DNA of 10,148 nucleotides from an uncultured bacterium (lineage in GTDB: Bacteria > Actinomycetota > Coriobacteriia > Coriobacteriales > Coriobacteriaceae). This document shows, piece by piece, positions 1 to 6,276 of the stretch; position 1 is the first letter of the stretch; each line of letters begins with the position of its first letter. Under the pieces are notes generated by a model. It was not told the DNA's origin. It did not search any database and was given only the letters and a program-made list of their open reading frames with translations. A program made the position numbers and the translations under genes. The stretch is from NCBI GenBank assembly GCA_905215095.1, contig CAJMOL010000035.1:1-10148 (forward strand). The letters are read 5' to 3'.

Positions 1-1
1 C

Positions 2-475
2 GCCCATGTCGGCGCAAGCGCTATCACCATGACGCTGACGGCGTTCGGCTGCTCTGGTCTGCTCGGAAGCTGGCTGTTCGGCCGGCTGTTCGATGGGCAC
101 CGGTTCCCGTTTCTCGCGATTACGCTCTCCGGCGTGCCGGTGGCCCTGCTGCTCATGGGCCCGGCCGCATCGTCGCTCGTGGCAGTGCTTGCCGTCTGCG
201 CGCTGTGGGGCTGCTGCGCCACGGCCTTTAACGTGGCGTTCCAAGCCGAGCTCATCAAGCACACGCCAGCAGATTCGTCGGCCGTCGCCATGTCGATCTT
301 CTCGGGCCTGTTCAATTTGGGCATTGGCACGGGTACCGCGATCGGCGGAGCCGTGGTTTCGGGCCCCGGTATCGCCTGGATCGGCTTCGCGGGCGGTGCG
401 ATCGCTGCCATGGGCGTCATCCTCGCCATCACGGTGATGTTCCCGGCCATTCGCCGCGCAAAGCCTGTCGCCTAA
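2..475 (+). CDS. MFS transporter, C-terminal part (5' end outside window)
   Basis: The reading frame is open from the left edge and ends at TAA 473-475, giving 157 visible residues. The protein is almost entirely hydrophobic, with about five membrane segments rich in Gly and Ala, consistent with TM8-12 of a 12-helix major facilitator superfamily transporter. The stretch GRLFDGHRF near visible residues 32-40 resembles the cytoplasmic motif-A-like loop (G-x-x-x-D-x-x-R) that recurs in the second half of MFS proteins. FNVAFQAELIKH followed by a Gly-rich helix (GIGTGTAIGGAVV) recalls the sugar and drug efflux families AraJ/YdhP. The tail is short, ending RRAKPVA. Substrate cannot be told from this fragment. 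Methionine 29-31 is internal, since coding similarity continues upstream of it. The inverted repeat 16 bases after the stop may end the transcript. Confidence 0.8.
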   Translation, partial: AHVGASAITMTLTAFGCSGLLGSWLFGRLFDGHRFPFLAITLSGVPVALLLMGPAASSLVAVLAVCALWGCCATAFNVAFQAELIKHTPADSSAVAMSIFSGLFNLGIGTGTAIGGAVVSGPGIAWIGFAGGAIAAMGVILAITVMFPAIRRAKPVA

Positions 476-490
476 TCACGTCCCCTCATC

Positions 491-557
491 AGTTGCGGTG
501 GAATAGTTCCTGTTTAAGGCCTCTGAAGGCCCAAGCAGGAACTATTCCACCGCAACT
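491..557. repeat. Perfect 22-bp inverted repeat, possible terminator or repeated palindrome
   Basis: The left arm 491-512 and right arm 536-557 are exact reverse complements over 22 bases, with a 23-base loop (513-535). The loop itself holds GGCC twice, which could form a small inner hairpin. The stem is longer and less GC-rich than a usual intrinsic terminator, and only a broken T-run (TTATTTT, 557-563) follows it. It may end the MFS transcript in either direction, but the length and perfection also fit a dispersed palindromic element (REP/BIME-like or a small non-autonomous element remnant). No second copy occurs in this window. Confidence 0.8.
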
Positions 558-587
558 TATTTTGGGGAAGAGGATACAAGCCGGGCA

Positions 588-593
588 TACAAT
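588..593 (+). promoter_or_regulatory. Possible -10 element for the GH13 gene
   Basis: TACAAT at 588-593 lies 35 bases before the GH13 start and matches a sigma-70-type -10 hexamer in 5 of 6 positions. No good -35 sits at 16-18 bases: TTGGGG at 562-567 would need a 20-base spacer. The site is placed after the inverted repeat, which makes sense if that repeat ends upstream transcription. Weak on its own. Confidence 0.3.
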
Positions 594-628
594 GGATGTC
601 GTTGTGTTGAGCTTACCGGGAGGTTGCT

Positions 629-2005
629 ATGTGGGCATACGAGACGACGTTCTATCAGATCTATCCGCTGGGCTTTTGCGGAGCTCCGCGCGAAAACGCC
701 GCACCCGTTGCCGAGGACGAACTCTCCCAAGCTGCCGGCACTGCACCCAACCCCGATGCCCCCATCATGAAAATCGCCCAATGGACCGATTACCTGCAGG
801 AACTCGGTATTGGCGCTGTGCTCATCAACCCGCCGCTCGAGTCCGATAGCCACGGCTACGACACGCGCAGCCTGCGCCACATCGACCGCCGCCTAGGCAG
901 CGATGCCGACTTTGCCGCCGTGTGCGAGACATTGCATGCCCATGGCATCCGCGTGGTACTCGATGCCGTCTTCAACCACGTCGGTCGTGGCTTTTGGGCC
1001 TTCCGCGATGTGCAGGAGCGTAAGTGGGACTCGCCCTACAAGGACTGGTTCCACATCAGCTTTGATGGCGACTCGTGCTACGGCGACGGCTTTTGGTACG
1101 AGGGCTGGGAGGGCCATTTTGAGCTTGTGAAGCTCAACCTGCAAAACCCCGCCGTGGTCGATTACCTGCTCGAGTCCGTGCGCCGCTGGGCCGAGGTCTT
1201 TGGCGTCGACGGTCTGCGCTTGGACGTTGCCTATATGCTCGACCGCGACTTTATGCGCCGCCTGCACGCTTTTACCCGTGAGCTCAAGCCCGACTTTGTG
1301 CTGATCGGCGAGACGCTCCACGGCGACTACAGCCAAATCGTCAACGACGAGATGCTCGACTCCTGCACCAACTACGAGTGCTACAAGGGCCTGTACTCCA
1401 GCTTTAACTCGGTCAACATGTTCGAGATCGCCCATTCGCTGCACCGTCAGTTTGGCGGCGACCCCTGGTGCATCTACCGCGGCAAGCACCTGCTGTCGTT
1501 TGTCGACAACCACGATGTGCCGCGCCTGGCGAGCATCCTCACCGACAAGTCGTGCCTGCGTCCCGCCTACGGCATGCTCTTTGGCATGCCAGGCATCCCG
1601 TGCGTCTACTGTGGCAGCGAGTGGGGAATTGCTGGCGAAAAGGGCGGCCCCGATGGCGACTGGGCGCTGCGCCCCGCGCTCGATGAGCCTGCGCCCAACG
1701 AGCTGACGGCGTTCATCACGCAACTCGCACACCTTCGCTCGGCCGACGACGCGGCTGCCCGTGCTCTCAACTACGGTGCCTATCGCAACGTGGTGATCCA
1801 GAACAAGCAGCTGCTGTTCGAGCGCGCCTGTGACGGCGCGACGGTACTCGTGGCGGTGAATGCCGTGGGTGAGCCTTACGCCTTTGGCGCTGGCGAACTC
1901 AACGGCTCCTTCGTCGACCTGCTTGCCGACGATGCGCCCACGGTCGAGCTGACGGGTACCCTTGAGCTTGCGCCCTACGAGGTGCGCTATCTGTTGAGGG
2001 CCTAG
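629..2005 (+). CDS. GH13 alpha-amylase-family glycosidase, cytoplasmic
   Basis: This 458-residue protein carries all four conserved GH13 regions of a (beta/alpha)8 barrel. Region I is DAVFNH at 112-117. Region II is GLRLD at 195-199, with Asp199 as the expected nucleophile. Region III is LIGE at 225-228, with Glu228 as acid/base. Region IV is FVDNHD at 291-296, with Asp296 as the third catalytic acid. The C-terminal 80 residues look like the usual beta-sandwich domain C. There is no signal peptide, so it should act in the cytoplasm on malto-oligosaccharides, glycogen or cyclodextrins. The length fits maltodextrin glucosidase or cyclomaltodextrinase-like enzymes lacking the N-terminal CBM34 domain; exact specificity (hydrolase or transferase) is not readable. 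The start ATG follows GGGAGG at 619-624. The stop is 3 bases before the next gene, suggesting one transcript. Confidence 0.88.
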   Translation: MWAYETTFYQIYPLGFCGAPRENAAPVAEDELSQAAGTAPNPDAPIMKIAQWTDYLQELGIGAVLINPPLESDSHGYDTRSLRHIDRRLGSDADFAAVCETLHAHGIRVVLDAVFNHVGRGFWAFRDVQERKWDSPYKDWFHISFDGDSCYGDGFWYEGWEGHFELVKLNLQNPAVVDYLLESVRRWAEVFGVDGLRLDVAYMLDRDFMRRLHAFTRELKPDFVLIGETLHGDYSQIVNDEMLDSCTNYECYKGLYSSFNSVNMFEIAHSLHRQFGGDPWCIYRGKHLLSFVDNHDVPRLASILTDKSCLRPAYGMLFGMPGIPCVYCGSEWGIAGEKGGPDGDWALRPALDEPAPNELTAFITQLAHLRSADDAAARALNYGAYRNVVIQNKQLLFERACDGATVLVAVNAVGEPYAFGAGELNGSFVDLLADDAPTVELTGTLELAPYEVRYLLRA

Positions 2006-2008
2006 ATC

Positions 2009-2572
2009 ATGACAGCGCCGGACGAGGGCTATCAACATATTGAGCATGGGTTTGAGCCTGTGTTCGACCAGCACTCGCGCGTTTTGGTGCTCGGGTCGTT
2101 TCCCTCGGTGCTTTCGCGCGCCAATGCCTATTATTACGGCAACCCTCAGAATCGCTTTTGGCGCGTGATGGCCGCGTGTCTCGGTGTGCCCGTGCCGCCC
2201 AACGAGGGCGACCCTTTGGCAGGCAGCGAGCCTGCGACGCTCGACGCCTCGATTGCCGCCAAGCGCTCCATGCTGCTGAACGGTGGCGTGGCCCTGTGGG
2301 ATGTGATCGAGAGCTGCGACATTAAGGGCTCGAGCGACGCGAGCATCCGTAACGTTGTGCCGGCACATATCGAGCGCATTACCGATGCCGCGCCGATCGA
2401 GGTCGTTGTCTGTAACGGCGGTACGGCAGGGCGACTCTACAAACGCTATCTACAAGAGCGGACGGGGCTACCCGCCATCGTGCTGCCGTCGACGAGTCCT
2501 GCCAACGCGGCGTGGCGTTTGGAGCGGCTTGTCGAGCGTTGGCACGAAGCCGTTGACTGGGCTGTTATTTAA
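2009..2572 (+). CDS. DNA-deoxyinosine glycosylase, UDG superfamily family-6-like
   Basis: The 187-residue protein has the layout of the hypoxanthine-DNA glycosylase branch of the uracil-DNA glycosylase superfamily. Motif 1 is LGSFPS at 28-33, followed by YYGNPQNRFW at 42-51. GVALWDVI at 93-100 is the helix that follows in this family. LPSTSPANA at 159-167 is the C-terminal DNA-intercalating motif. In this family such enzymes excise deaminated adenine (hypoxanthine) from DNA, starting base-excision repair; activity on uracil varies between relatives, and the substrate here is inferred from family resemblance. The start ATG is 3 bases after the GH13 stop, with GAGGG at 1996-2000 as ribosome binding site inside the end of the preceding gene, so translational coupling is likely. 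There is no metabolic link between the two neighbours, and coupling may be incidental. Confidence 0.85.
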   Translation: MTAPDEGYQHIEHGFEPVFDQHSRVLVLGSFPSVLSRANAYYYGNPQNRFWRVMAACLGVPVPPNEGDPLAGSEPATLDASIAAKRSMLLNGGVALWDVIESCDIKGSSDASIRNVVPAHIERITDAAPIEVVVCNGGTAGRLYKRYLQERTGLPAIVLPSTSPANAAWRLERLVERWHEAVDWAVI

Positions 2573-2573
2573 T

Positions 2574-3236
2574 TTAGATTTTTGTTTGAGCGTGGGCGCC
2601 CAGACGTTTCAGAACGCCTCGCCAGATCGGCGCGGGCACGGCTGGCTCGGCGCAAACCATGCCGTCGGTGCCGACGTTGGCGGCATTGCCGCCGCCAAGT
2701 CGCTGTGCATGCTCGACGGAGCAGCCCATGCGCACAGCGCCCACAAGCTTATCCATCGCTTCCGAAAAAGGTCGGCGCAAGAGTCCCATGCGCGGAGAGC
2801 GACGAAGCGCCGCAATGCCGCTGCCGGCGCAGATGGCAACGCCGCCACACCACAATTGGTCATGGCGCTCGCATACCTTGTGCAGACGAACGGCGGTCCC
2901 ACACGCCTGTTCAGCGCCCTGTCGTGCGGCTCGGATCACGGCATAGACACGCGTTCCCGTACCGCCAAAGCGCTCAAGCGCCTGCTCGATAGCAGTCAAC
3001 GTCTCATCGTCAGCCATATCTTCAATGGCCAGCACGATGCCATCGGCAACGCCGTCGGCATCATCCGCCTTCAAGTCGACTGGGCGGGGGAGTGCGGTGC
3101 CGGAAAGTTGAGCATAGGCGGCGATGGCATCCTGCAGGTCCCAGAGCAAAAACTCAAGATCGGCGCTATTGGGAATGCTGATATACGCAATGGTTTGCAA
3201 CGTTTTTGGTACATCGCCGCGTGCGGTCGTCTCCAT
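2574..3236 (-). CDS. Hypothetical protein, perhaps flavodoxin-like fold
   Basis: A 220-residue minus-strand protein that I do not recognise. It starts at ATG (complement 3234-3236), preceded on its own strand by AAAGGAGG about 4 bases upstream. Alternating segments suggest an alpha/beta fold: strand TIAYISIP at 15-22, a helix at 25-42, strand GIVLAIED at 66-73, a helix to 90, strand RVYAVIRA at 96-103, then WCGGVAICAGSG at 129-140. The region PRMGLLRRPFSEAMDKLVGAV (148-168) recalls loops in flavodoxin or NAD(P)H-dependent oxidoreductases, but the classic FMN phosphate loop (T-x-T-G-x-T) is absent. No signal peptide or membrane segment is seen. It contains six cysteines without an obvious metal motif. 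It converges with the glycosylase gene with a one-base gap and diverges from the aminotransferase gene. The opposite-strand frame through the same region does not look protein-like. Confidence 0.65.
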   Translation of the reverse strand: METTARGDVPKTLQTIAYISIPNSADLEFLLWDLQDAIAAYAQLSGTALPRPVDLKADDADGVADGIVLAIEDMADDETLTAIEQALERFGGTGTRVYAVIRAARQGAEQACGTAVRLHKVCERHDQLWCGGVAICAGSGIAALRRSPRMGLLRRPFSEAMDKLVGAVRMGCSVEHAQRLGGGNAANVGTDGMVCAEPAVPAPIWRGVLKRLGAHAQTKI

Positions 3237-3329
3237 GCCGCCTCCTTTCCGGTTGGTTTCCGTTTAGGTTACACCGTCTGGCGGCGCCTCGCCGCGCTAT
3301 CCTAGTGCAACCCTTACGAAAGGAACGCC
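3237..3329. promoter_or_regulatory. Divergent intergenic region with possible plus-strand -10
   Basis: These 93 bases separate two divergent genes and should hold both promoters. TATCCT at 3298-3303 is a fair -10 for the aminotransferase gene, 26 bases before its start, but no matching -35 is seen. GCGGCG (3281-3286) and CGCCGC (3290-3295) form a 6-bp hairpin with a 3-base loop, lying just upstream of that -10. I cannot place the minus-strand promoter with confidence. Confidence 0.35.
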
Positions 3330-4466
3330 ATGCGTCTGCCCATGAATACCTCGCTTGCCACGCTCAAGCCCTCCGGTATCCGCCGGATCAATGCGCTCGC
3401 CGCCCAGCACCCGGGGTGCATCGCGCTCGCGCTCGGCGAGCCCGATTTTCCCACGCCCGATGTGATTAGCGCCGAGGTGACTGCTTCGTTGGGCCGCGGT
3501 GACACGCACTATCCGCCCAACAACGGTCGCCCCGCCCTGCGTGAGGCGTTATCTGCCTACATGGGGGACGCGGGCCTGGCGTTTTCCGCCGATGAGGTCA
3601 TCCTGACCGACGGTGCGACCGAGGCACTGTCGGCAACATTCATGGCTATGCTCAACCCCGGCGACGAGGTCATTATTCCCACGCCGGCCTTTGGCCTGTA
3701 CGAAAGCATCGTCGTGGCCAACCACGCCAAAGCAGTCTTTTTGGATACGGAGCCTGCGCAATTTCAGATTGACGAGGATGCGCTTCGTGCTTGCGTGACG
3801 CCGGCGACCAAGGCCATCGTCATCTGCTCGCCCAACAATCCTACGGGTTGCATCCTCGACGCGGCATCGCTCGACGCCGTGGCGCGCGTAGCGGAGCAGG
3901 CGGGCATCTACGTAGTCTGCGACGACGTATACAACCGCCTGGTCTATGTGGATGGCTACGAGCGCTTGGCCCAGCGTCACCCGGAGCTGCGTGAGCAGAC
4001 GGTCGTCATCGAGAGCTTCTCCAAGCCCTGGGCCATGACCGGCTGGCGCCTGGGCTGGCTCGCAGCGGCAGCCCCCGTCATCGCCGAGATCGCAAAGGCT
4101 CATCAATACCTAGTATCGAGCGCCGTCTCCTTCGAAATGGACGCCGCAGCCCGAGCCCTGACCGTCGACCCAACCCCCATGCTCAAAGTCTACCGAGCCC
4201 GCCGCGAACGCGTACTCGCAGCCTTAAACGCCATGGGCCTCGAAGTCGTAGAGCCCGCAGGCGCCTTCTACGCTTTCCCGAGCATCAAACAGTACGGCCT
4301 AACCAGCGAAGATTTCTGCATCAAGGCCATCAAAGAAGCAAACGTAGCCCTAGTCCCGGGCGACTGTTTCGGAACCGAAGGCCACATCCGCCTAAGCTAC
4401 TGCGTCTCCGGCAAAAATCTGGACGAAGGTCTCCACCGCCTGTCAACCTTCGTTTCAATCTTATAG
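3330..4466 (+). CDS. Class I/II pyridoxal-phosphate aminotransferase
   Basis: The 378-residue protein has the full fold-type-I aminotransferase pattern. LALGEPDFPTP at 33-43 and YPPNNGRPALREA at 61-73 are the substrate-side segments. DGATEAL at 94-100 forms the phosphate-binding turn. SPNNPTG at 167-173 includes the conserved Asn170. CDDVY at 197-201 supplies Asp198 (cofactor N1) and Tyr201. SFSKPWAMTGWRLGW at 229-243 holds Lys232, the Schiff-base lysine. HIRLSY at 352-357 gives Arg354, which binds the substrate carboxylate. It should move amino groups between an amino acid and 2-oxoglutarate, as in PatA/AspC-like enzymes; the exact substrate is not readable. GAAAGGAA precedes the chosen ATG; Met5 is an alternative start. 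Codon use changes in the last third (from about 4093): A-ending codons rise from about 14 in 250 to about 33 in 129. No clear terminator follows. Confidence 0.9.
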   Translation: MRLPMNTSLATLKPSGIRRINALAAQHPGCIALALGEPDFPTPDVISAEVTASLGRGDTHYPPNNGRPALREALSAYMGDAGLAFSADEVILTDGATEALSATFMAMLNPGDEVIIPTPAFGLYESIVVANHAKAVFLDTEPAQFQIDEDALRACVTPATKAIVICSPNNPTGCILDAASLDAVARVAEQAGIYVVCDDVYNRLVYVDGYERLAQRHPELREQTVVIESFSKPWAMTGWRLGWLAAAAPVIAEIAKAHQYLVSSAVSFEMDAAARALTVDPTPMLKVYRARRERVLAALNAMGLEVVEPAGAFYAFPSIKQYGLTSEDFCIKAIKEANVALVPGDCFGTEGHIRLSYCVSGKNLDEGLHRLSTFVSIL

Positions 4467-4721
4467 CCCAACGGGACGCAACACATCAGCCCACCGACCC
4501 AAGCATTATGAGTGGGGGCGTCAGCCAACGAAAACCCGGGCTGCCCAAAGTCAACGCAGGCCGCGGCGCCAAAGGCCAGGCGCAAGGTTTTCGTAGATTC
4601 CGCACGAGCCGAAGAGCACTTAATGTGCTCTTCGTGCGAGCCAGGACTTGACCGAGCGAAAATCTCAACCCGGCCCCTCGGACCGGAGCTGCGGTAACTT
4701 TGCTACGAATCCTCGTGTCCG
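4467..4721. other. Gene-free stretch with several inverted repeats
   Basis: I find no convincing coding region here on either strand; short minus-strand frames lack a ribosome binding site and protein-like composition. Structure is present. CGAAAACC (4529-4536) and GGTTTTCG (4586-4593) are exact 8-base complements enclosing a GC-rich segment, and a longer hairpin follows at 4601-4638. GCACGAGCC (4602-4610) and GTGCGAGCC (4634-4642) are near-identical direct copies flanking that hairpin. AACTTTGCTAC at 4696-4706 recurs upstream of rpoB at 7340-7350. The stretch could hold a non-coding RNA, a 3' UTR of the aminotransferase gene, or dispersed repeats. Confidence 0.5.
4601..4638. repeat. Two-part hairpin without T-run
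   Basis: GAAGAGCAC (4611-4619) pairs exactly with GTGCTCTTC (4625-4633) around the 5-base loop TTAAT. CGCAC (4601-4605) pairs with GTGCG (4634-4638) outside it, leaving a 5-base bulge on the left side. Total pairing is 14 bp. Neither strand has a T-run beside it, so a simple intrinsic terminator is unlikely. It lies about 135 bases after the aminotransferase stop and 84 bases before the rplJ promoter. Confidence 0.6.
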
Positions 4722-4750
4722 TTGACCGACGCCGGGGTCCCCGCCATAAT
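4722..4750 (+). promoter_or_regulatory. Promoter of rplJ-rplL
   Basis: TTGACC (4722-4727) and CATAAT (4745-4750) are separated by exactly 17 bases, each matching the sigma-70 consensus in 5 of 6 positions. Transcription would start near 4757, giving a leader of about 210 bases that contains the L10-leader RNA and attenuator. This is the best promoter in the window, as expected for a ribosomal protein operon. Confidence 0.8.
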
Positions 4751-4771
4751 ACTTTCGGTTCACGCACGAAT

Positions 4772-4850
4772 CCGCTGCCAGAGACAGCCGGTGCAAACGG
4801 GCATCGCCCGCGAGCTTAATGGGATATCCCGCCAGCCGAGGTGGTCGAGT
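4772..4850 (+). promoter_or_regulatory. L10 leader (ribosomal protein autoregulatory RNA)
   Basis: The segment has the hallmarks of the L10(L12)4-binding leader found before rplJ in many bacteria: AGACAGCCGGTG (4782-4793), then a short hairpin CGGGC-ATC-GCCCG (4798-4810), then CTTAAT (4815-4820), GGGATATCCC (4821-4830) and GCCAGCCGAGGT (4831-4842). In known examples these form a kink-turn-containing structure that binds L10 in complex with L12. Here a terminator hairpin follows 23 bases later, so binding probably favours early termination when free L10 is in excess. The assignment rests on recalled consensus, not on a covariance-model run. Confidence 0.85.
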
Positions 4851-4864
4851 AGATATGTCTTCTC

Positions 4865-4901
4865 GCCCCCGTCGCTCATGCAGCGCGGGGGCTTTCTTTT
4901 T
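4865..4901 (+). terminator. Intrinsic terminator / attenuator in rplJ leader
   Basis: GCCCCCG (4865-4871) pairs with CGGGGGC (4886-4892). Inside, CGCT (4873-4876) pairs with AGCG (4882-4885) around a CATGC loop, with one bulged base. TTTCTTTTT (4893-4901) follows. It lies 66 bases before the rplJ start with no gene end just upstream, so it acts within the leader as an attenuator, paired with the L10-binding structure. Confidence 0.88.
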
Positions 4902-4966
4902 GGACATGCCCCCGTCACGTCCTTGTGGCGGACCGTGCCCGGAAAGAATTCGAGGAGGTGTAATTC

Positions 4967-5488
4967 ATGCCCCAGCAGTACAAAATCGACAAGGTTGCAG
5001 AGATCGAGTCCCGTATCGCCGAGAACGCCGGTCTGTTCGTCGTCAACTACAACGGTCTGACGGTTAAGCAGGCTCAGGAGCTGCGTCATCAGCTTCGCGA
5101 GTGCGGCGCCGAGATGAAGGTCTACAAGAACAACCTGGTCAAGATCGCCCTCAAGAACCAGGAGCAGCCCGAGATCGACGAGATTCTCGCCGGCCCCGTC
5201 GCTTATGTGTTCTACGAGACCGAGCCGGTCGAGGCCGCTAAGGCCCTTAAGGACTTCTCCGCTAAGTCCAAGGGCGTCCTTGAGATCAAGGGCGGTATCT
5301 CCGACGGCAAGGCCGTTTCCGCTGATGATGTTAAGGCTATCGCCGAGCTGCCCACCAAGGATCAGCTTCTCGGCCAGATCGCCGGTCTCATCTCCGGTTT
5401 CGCTCGCGACATCGCTGTCTGCGTCAACGGCGTTTCCTCTGGTCTCGCTCGTTCGATCCAGCAGGTCTCCGAGCAGAAGGCAGCCTAG
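4967..5488 (+). CDS. rplJ: 50S ribosomal protein L10
   Basis: The 173-residue protein matches ribosomal protein L10 (uL10) throughout. The N-terminal rRNA-binding domain includes FVVNYNGLTVKQAQELR (24-40) and the basic segment MKVYKNNLVKIAL (50-62). GPVAYVFYETEPVEAAKAL (76-94) and LEIKGGISDGKAVSADDVKAIAELP (104-128) continue the globular domain. The C-terminal helix from about 135 onward carries the L12-dimer binding sites. L10 anchors L12 dimers to the large subunit, forming the stalk that recruits translation factors. The start ATG follows GAGGAGG at 4952-4958. The length is normal. L10 probably represses its own operon through the leader at 4772-4850. rplK and rplA, the frequent upstream neighbours, are not here; an aminotransferase gene is. 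Confidence 0.97.
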   Translation: MPQQYKIDKVAEIESRIAENAGLFVVNYNGLTVKQAQELRHQLRECGAEMKVYKNNLVKIALKNQEQPEIDEILAGPVAYVFYETEPVEAAKALKDFSAKSKGVLEIKGGISDGKAVSADDVKAIAELPTKDQLLGQIAGLISGFARDIAVCVNGVSSGLARSIQQVSEQKAA

Positions 5489-5503
5489 TCGCTGTTTTCA
5501 CCC

Positions 5504-5571
5504 GCGGCGGCAACGCCGCACCCCTGGCGCATTCGCGCCGTGTTTTAACTGATCTCCGTGCATCCGCACGG
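5504..5571 (+). promoter_or_regulatory. Three tandem hairpins between rplJ and rplL
   Basis: Three perfect short hairpins fill the intercistronic gap: GCGGCG/CGCCGC (5504-5519, loop GCAA), GGCGC/GCGCC (5526-5539, loop ATTC) and CCGTGC/GCACGG (5556-5571, loop ATCC). TGTTTTAA follows the second, making it a weak terminator at best. L12 is needed at several copies per L10, so this spacer may adjust relative output by processing, partial termination or mRNA stability. That role is inferred; the hairpins are seen. Confidence 0.65.
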
Positions 5572-5590
5572 AAACCGAAAGGACTTAGAA

Positions 5591-5968
5591 ATGGCTAAGC
5601 TTACCACCGATGAGATCATCGATGCTCTTAAGGAAATGACCCTTCTCGAGGCTTCCGAGCTCGTCAAGGCTATCGAGGACACCTTTGGCGTTTCCGCCGC
5701 TGCTCCTGCCGCCGTTGTCGCCGCTCCCGCTGCTGGCGCTGCTGAGGCCGAGGAGAAGACCGAGTTTGACGTCGTGCTCGAGGGCTTCGGCGACAACAAG
5801 ATCCAGGTCATCAAGGCCGTCCGTGAGCTCACCAACCTTGGCCTGAAGGAGGCCAAGGAGGTCGTCGAGGGCGCTCCCAAGGCTGTTCTCGAGGGTGCCA
5901 AGAAGGAGGACGCCGAGGCTGCCAAGGAGAAGCTCGAGGCTGCTGGCGCTGCTGTCACCCTCAAGTAA
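5591..5968 (+). CDS. rplL: 50S ribosomal protein L7/L12
   Basis: The 125-residue protein is ribosomal protein L7/L12 (bL12). The N-terminal dimerisation domain (1-31: [21 protein letters not shown]) is followed by an Ala/Pro-rich hinge (about 35-52, [17 protein letters not shown]). The C-terminal domain contains [21 protein letters not shown] (54-74) and [16 protein letters not shown] (83-98), the surface that binds elongation factors. It forms the mobile stalk with L10. The chosen start is ATG 5591 with AAAGGA at 5578-5583; an in-frame GTG at 5558 would add 11 residues that do not belong to the family and would overlap a hairpin. A strong terminator follows 27 bases after the stop. Confidence 0.97.
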   Translation: MAKLTTDEIIDALKEMTLLEASELVKAIEDTFGVSAAAPAAVVAAPAAGAAEAEEKTEFDVVLEGFGDNKIQVIKAVRELTNLGLKEAKEVVEGAPKAVLEGAKKEDAEAAKEKLEAAGAAVTLK

Positions 5969-5995
5969 TCAGGCTTTCTCGCCAGATTTCTTTGC

Positions 5996-6030
5996 AGACG
6001 GGGTTCGCATTGCGAGCCCCGTCTTTTTTT
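5996..6030 (+). terminator. Intrinsic terminator after rplL
   Basis: AGACGGGG (5996-6003) pairs with CCCCGTCT (6017-6024), and TCGC (6005-6008) with GCGA (6012-6015) around a 3-base loop, with a T-G wobble pair between the two parts. Seven T residues (6024-6030) follow. It should end the rplJ-rplL transcript, separating it from galU and rpoB. Confidence 0.92.
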
Positions 6031-6276
6031 GTTTTTCGGTCCCTCGGCATCGGTTGCTCAAACTGCCATGTTCTGTGATTTGCGTCGTATCGGGTGCCCT
6101 GCCGTTGGGCAATAAAATTGCACCATTCGAGCAATAATTTGCGTTGACCTGCTGAAGAATTGTCTCTGCCTTGTAGTGATATATGGTTCCAGCGGTAAGA
6201 TGCTTGGGTATCGCAATTTGGTCTGCGGCCGCCGTGCCGCACGCATAGGGCGCATTCTGCGCCTGCGAAAGGATCC

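Noticed and set aside
893..2368. Minus-strand open frame (491 codons) opposite the GH13 gene
   Set aside because: It mirrors the GH13 frame with its four catalytic regions, shows no family signature and crosses into the next gene.
2355..3305. Plus-strand open frame opposite the 2574-3236 gene
   Set aside because: It overlaps the glycosylase gene out of frame, has arginine/serine/cysteine-rich non-protein-like composition and lacks a ribosome binding site, while the minus-strand frame has AAAGGAGG and regular alpha/beta patterning.
4397..4767. Short minus-strand open frames between the aminotransferase gene and rplJ
   Set aside because: They lack ribosome binding sites and recognisable motifs, and they overlap the aminotransferase 3' end or the rplJ promoter.
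5558..5590. Upstream GTG start for rplL adding 11 residues
   Set aside because: The added residues are foreign to L7/L12, there is no ribosome binding site before it, and it falls inside a hairpin. ATG 5591 has a good site.
6109..6121. GCAAT-AAA-ATTGC inverted repeat upstream of galU as an operator
   Set aside because: Only 5 bp per arm in an A/T-rich patch, with no properly spaced promoter beside it; too weak to call.
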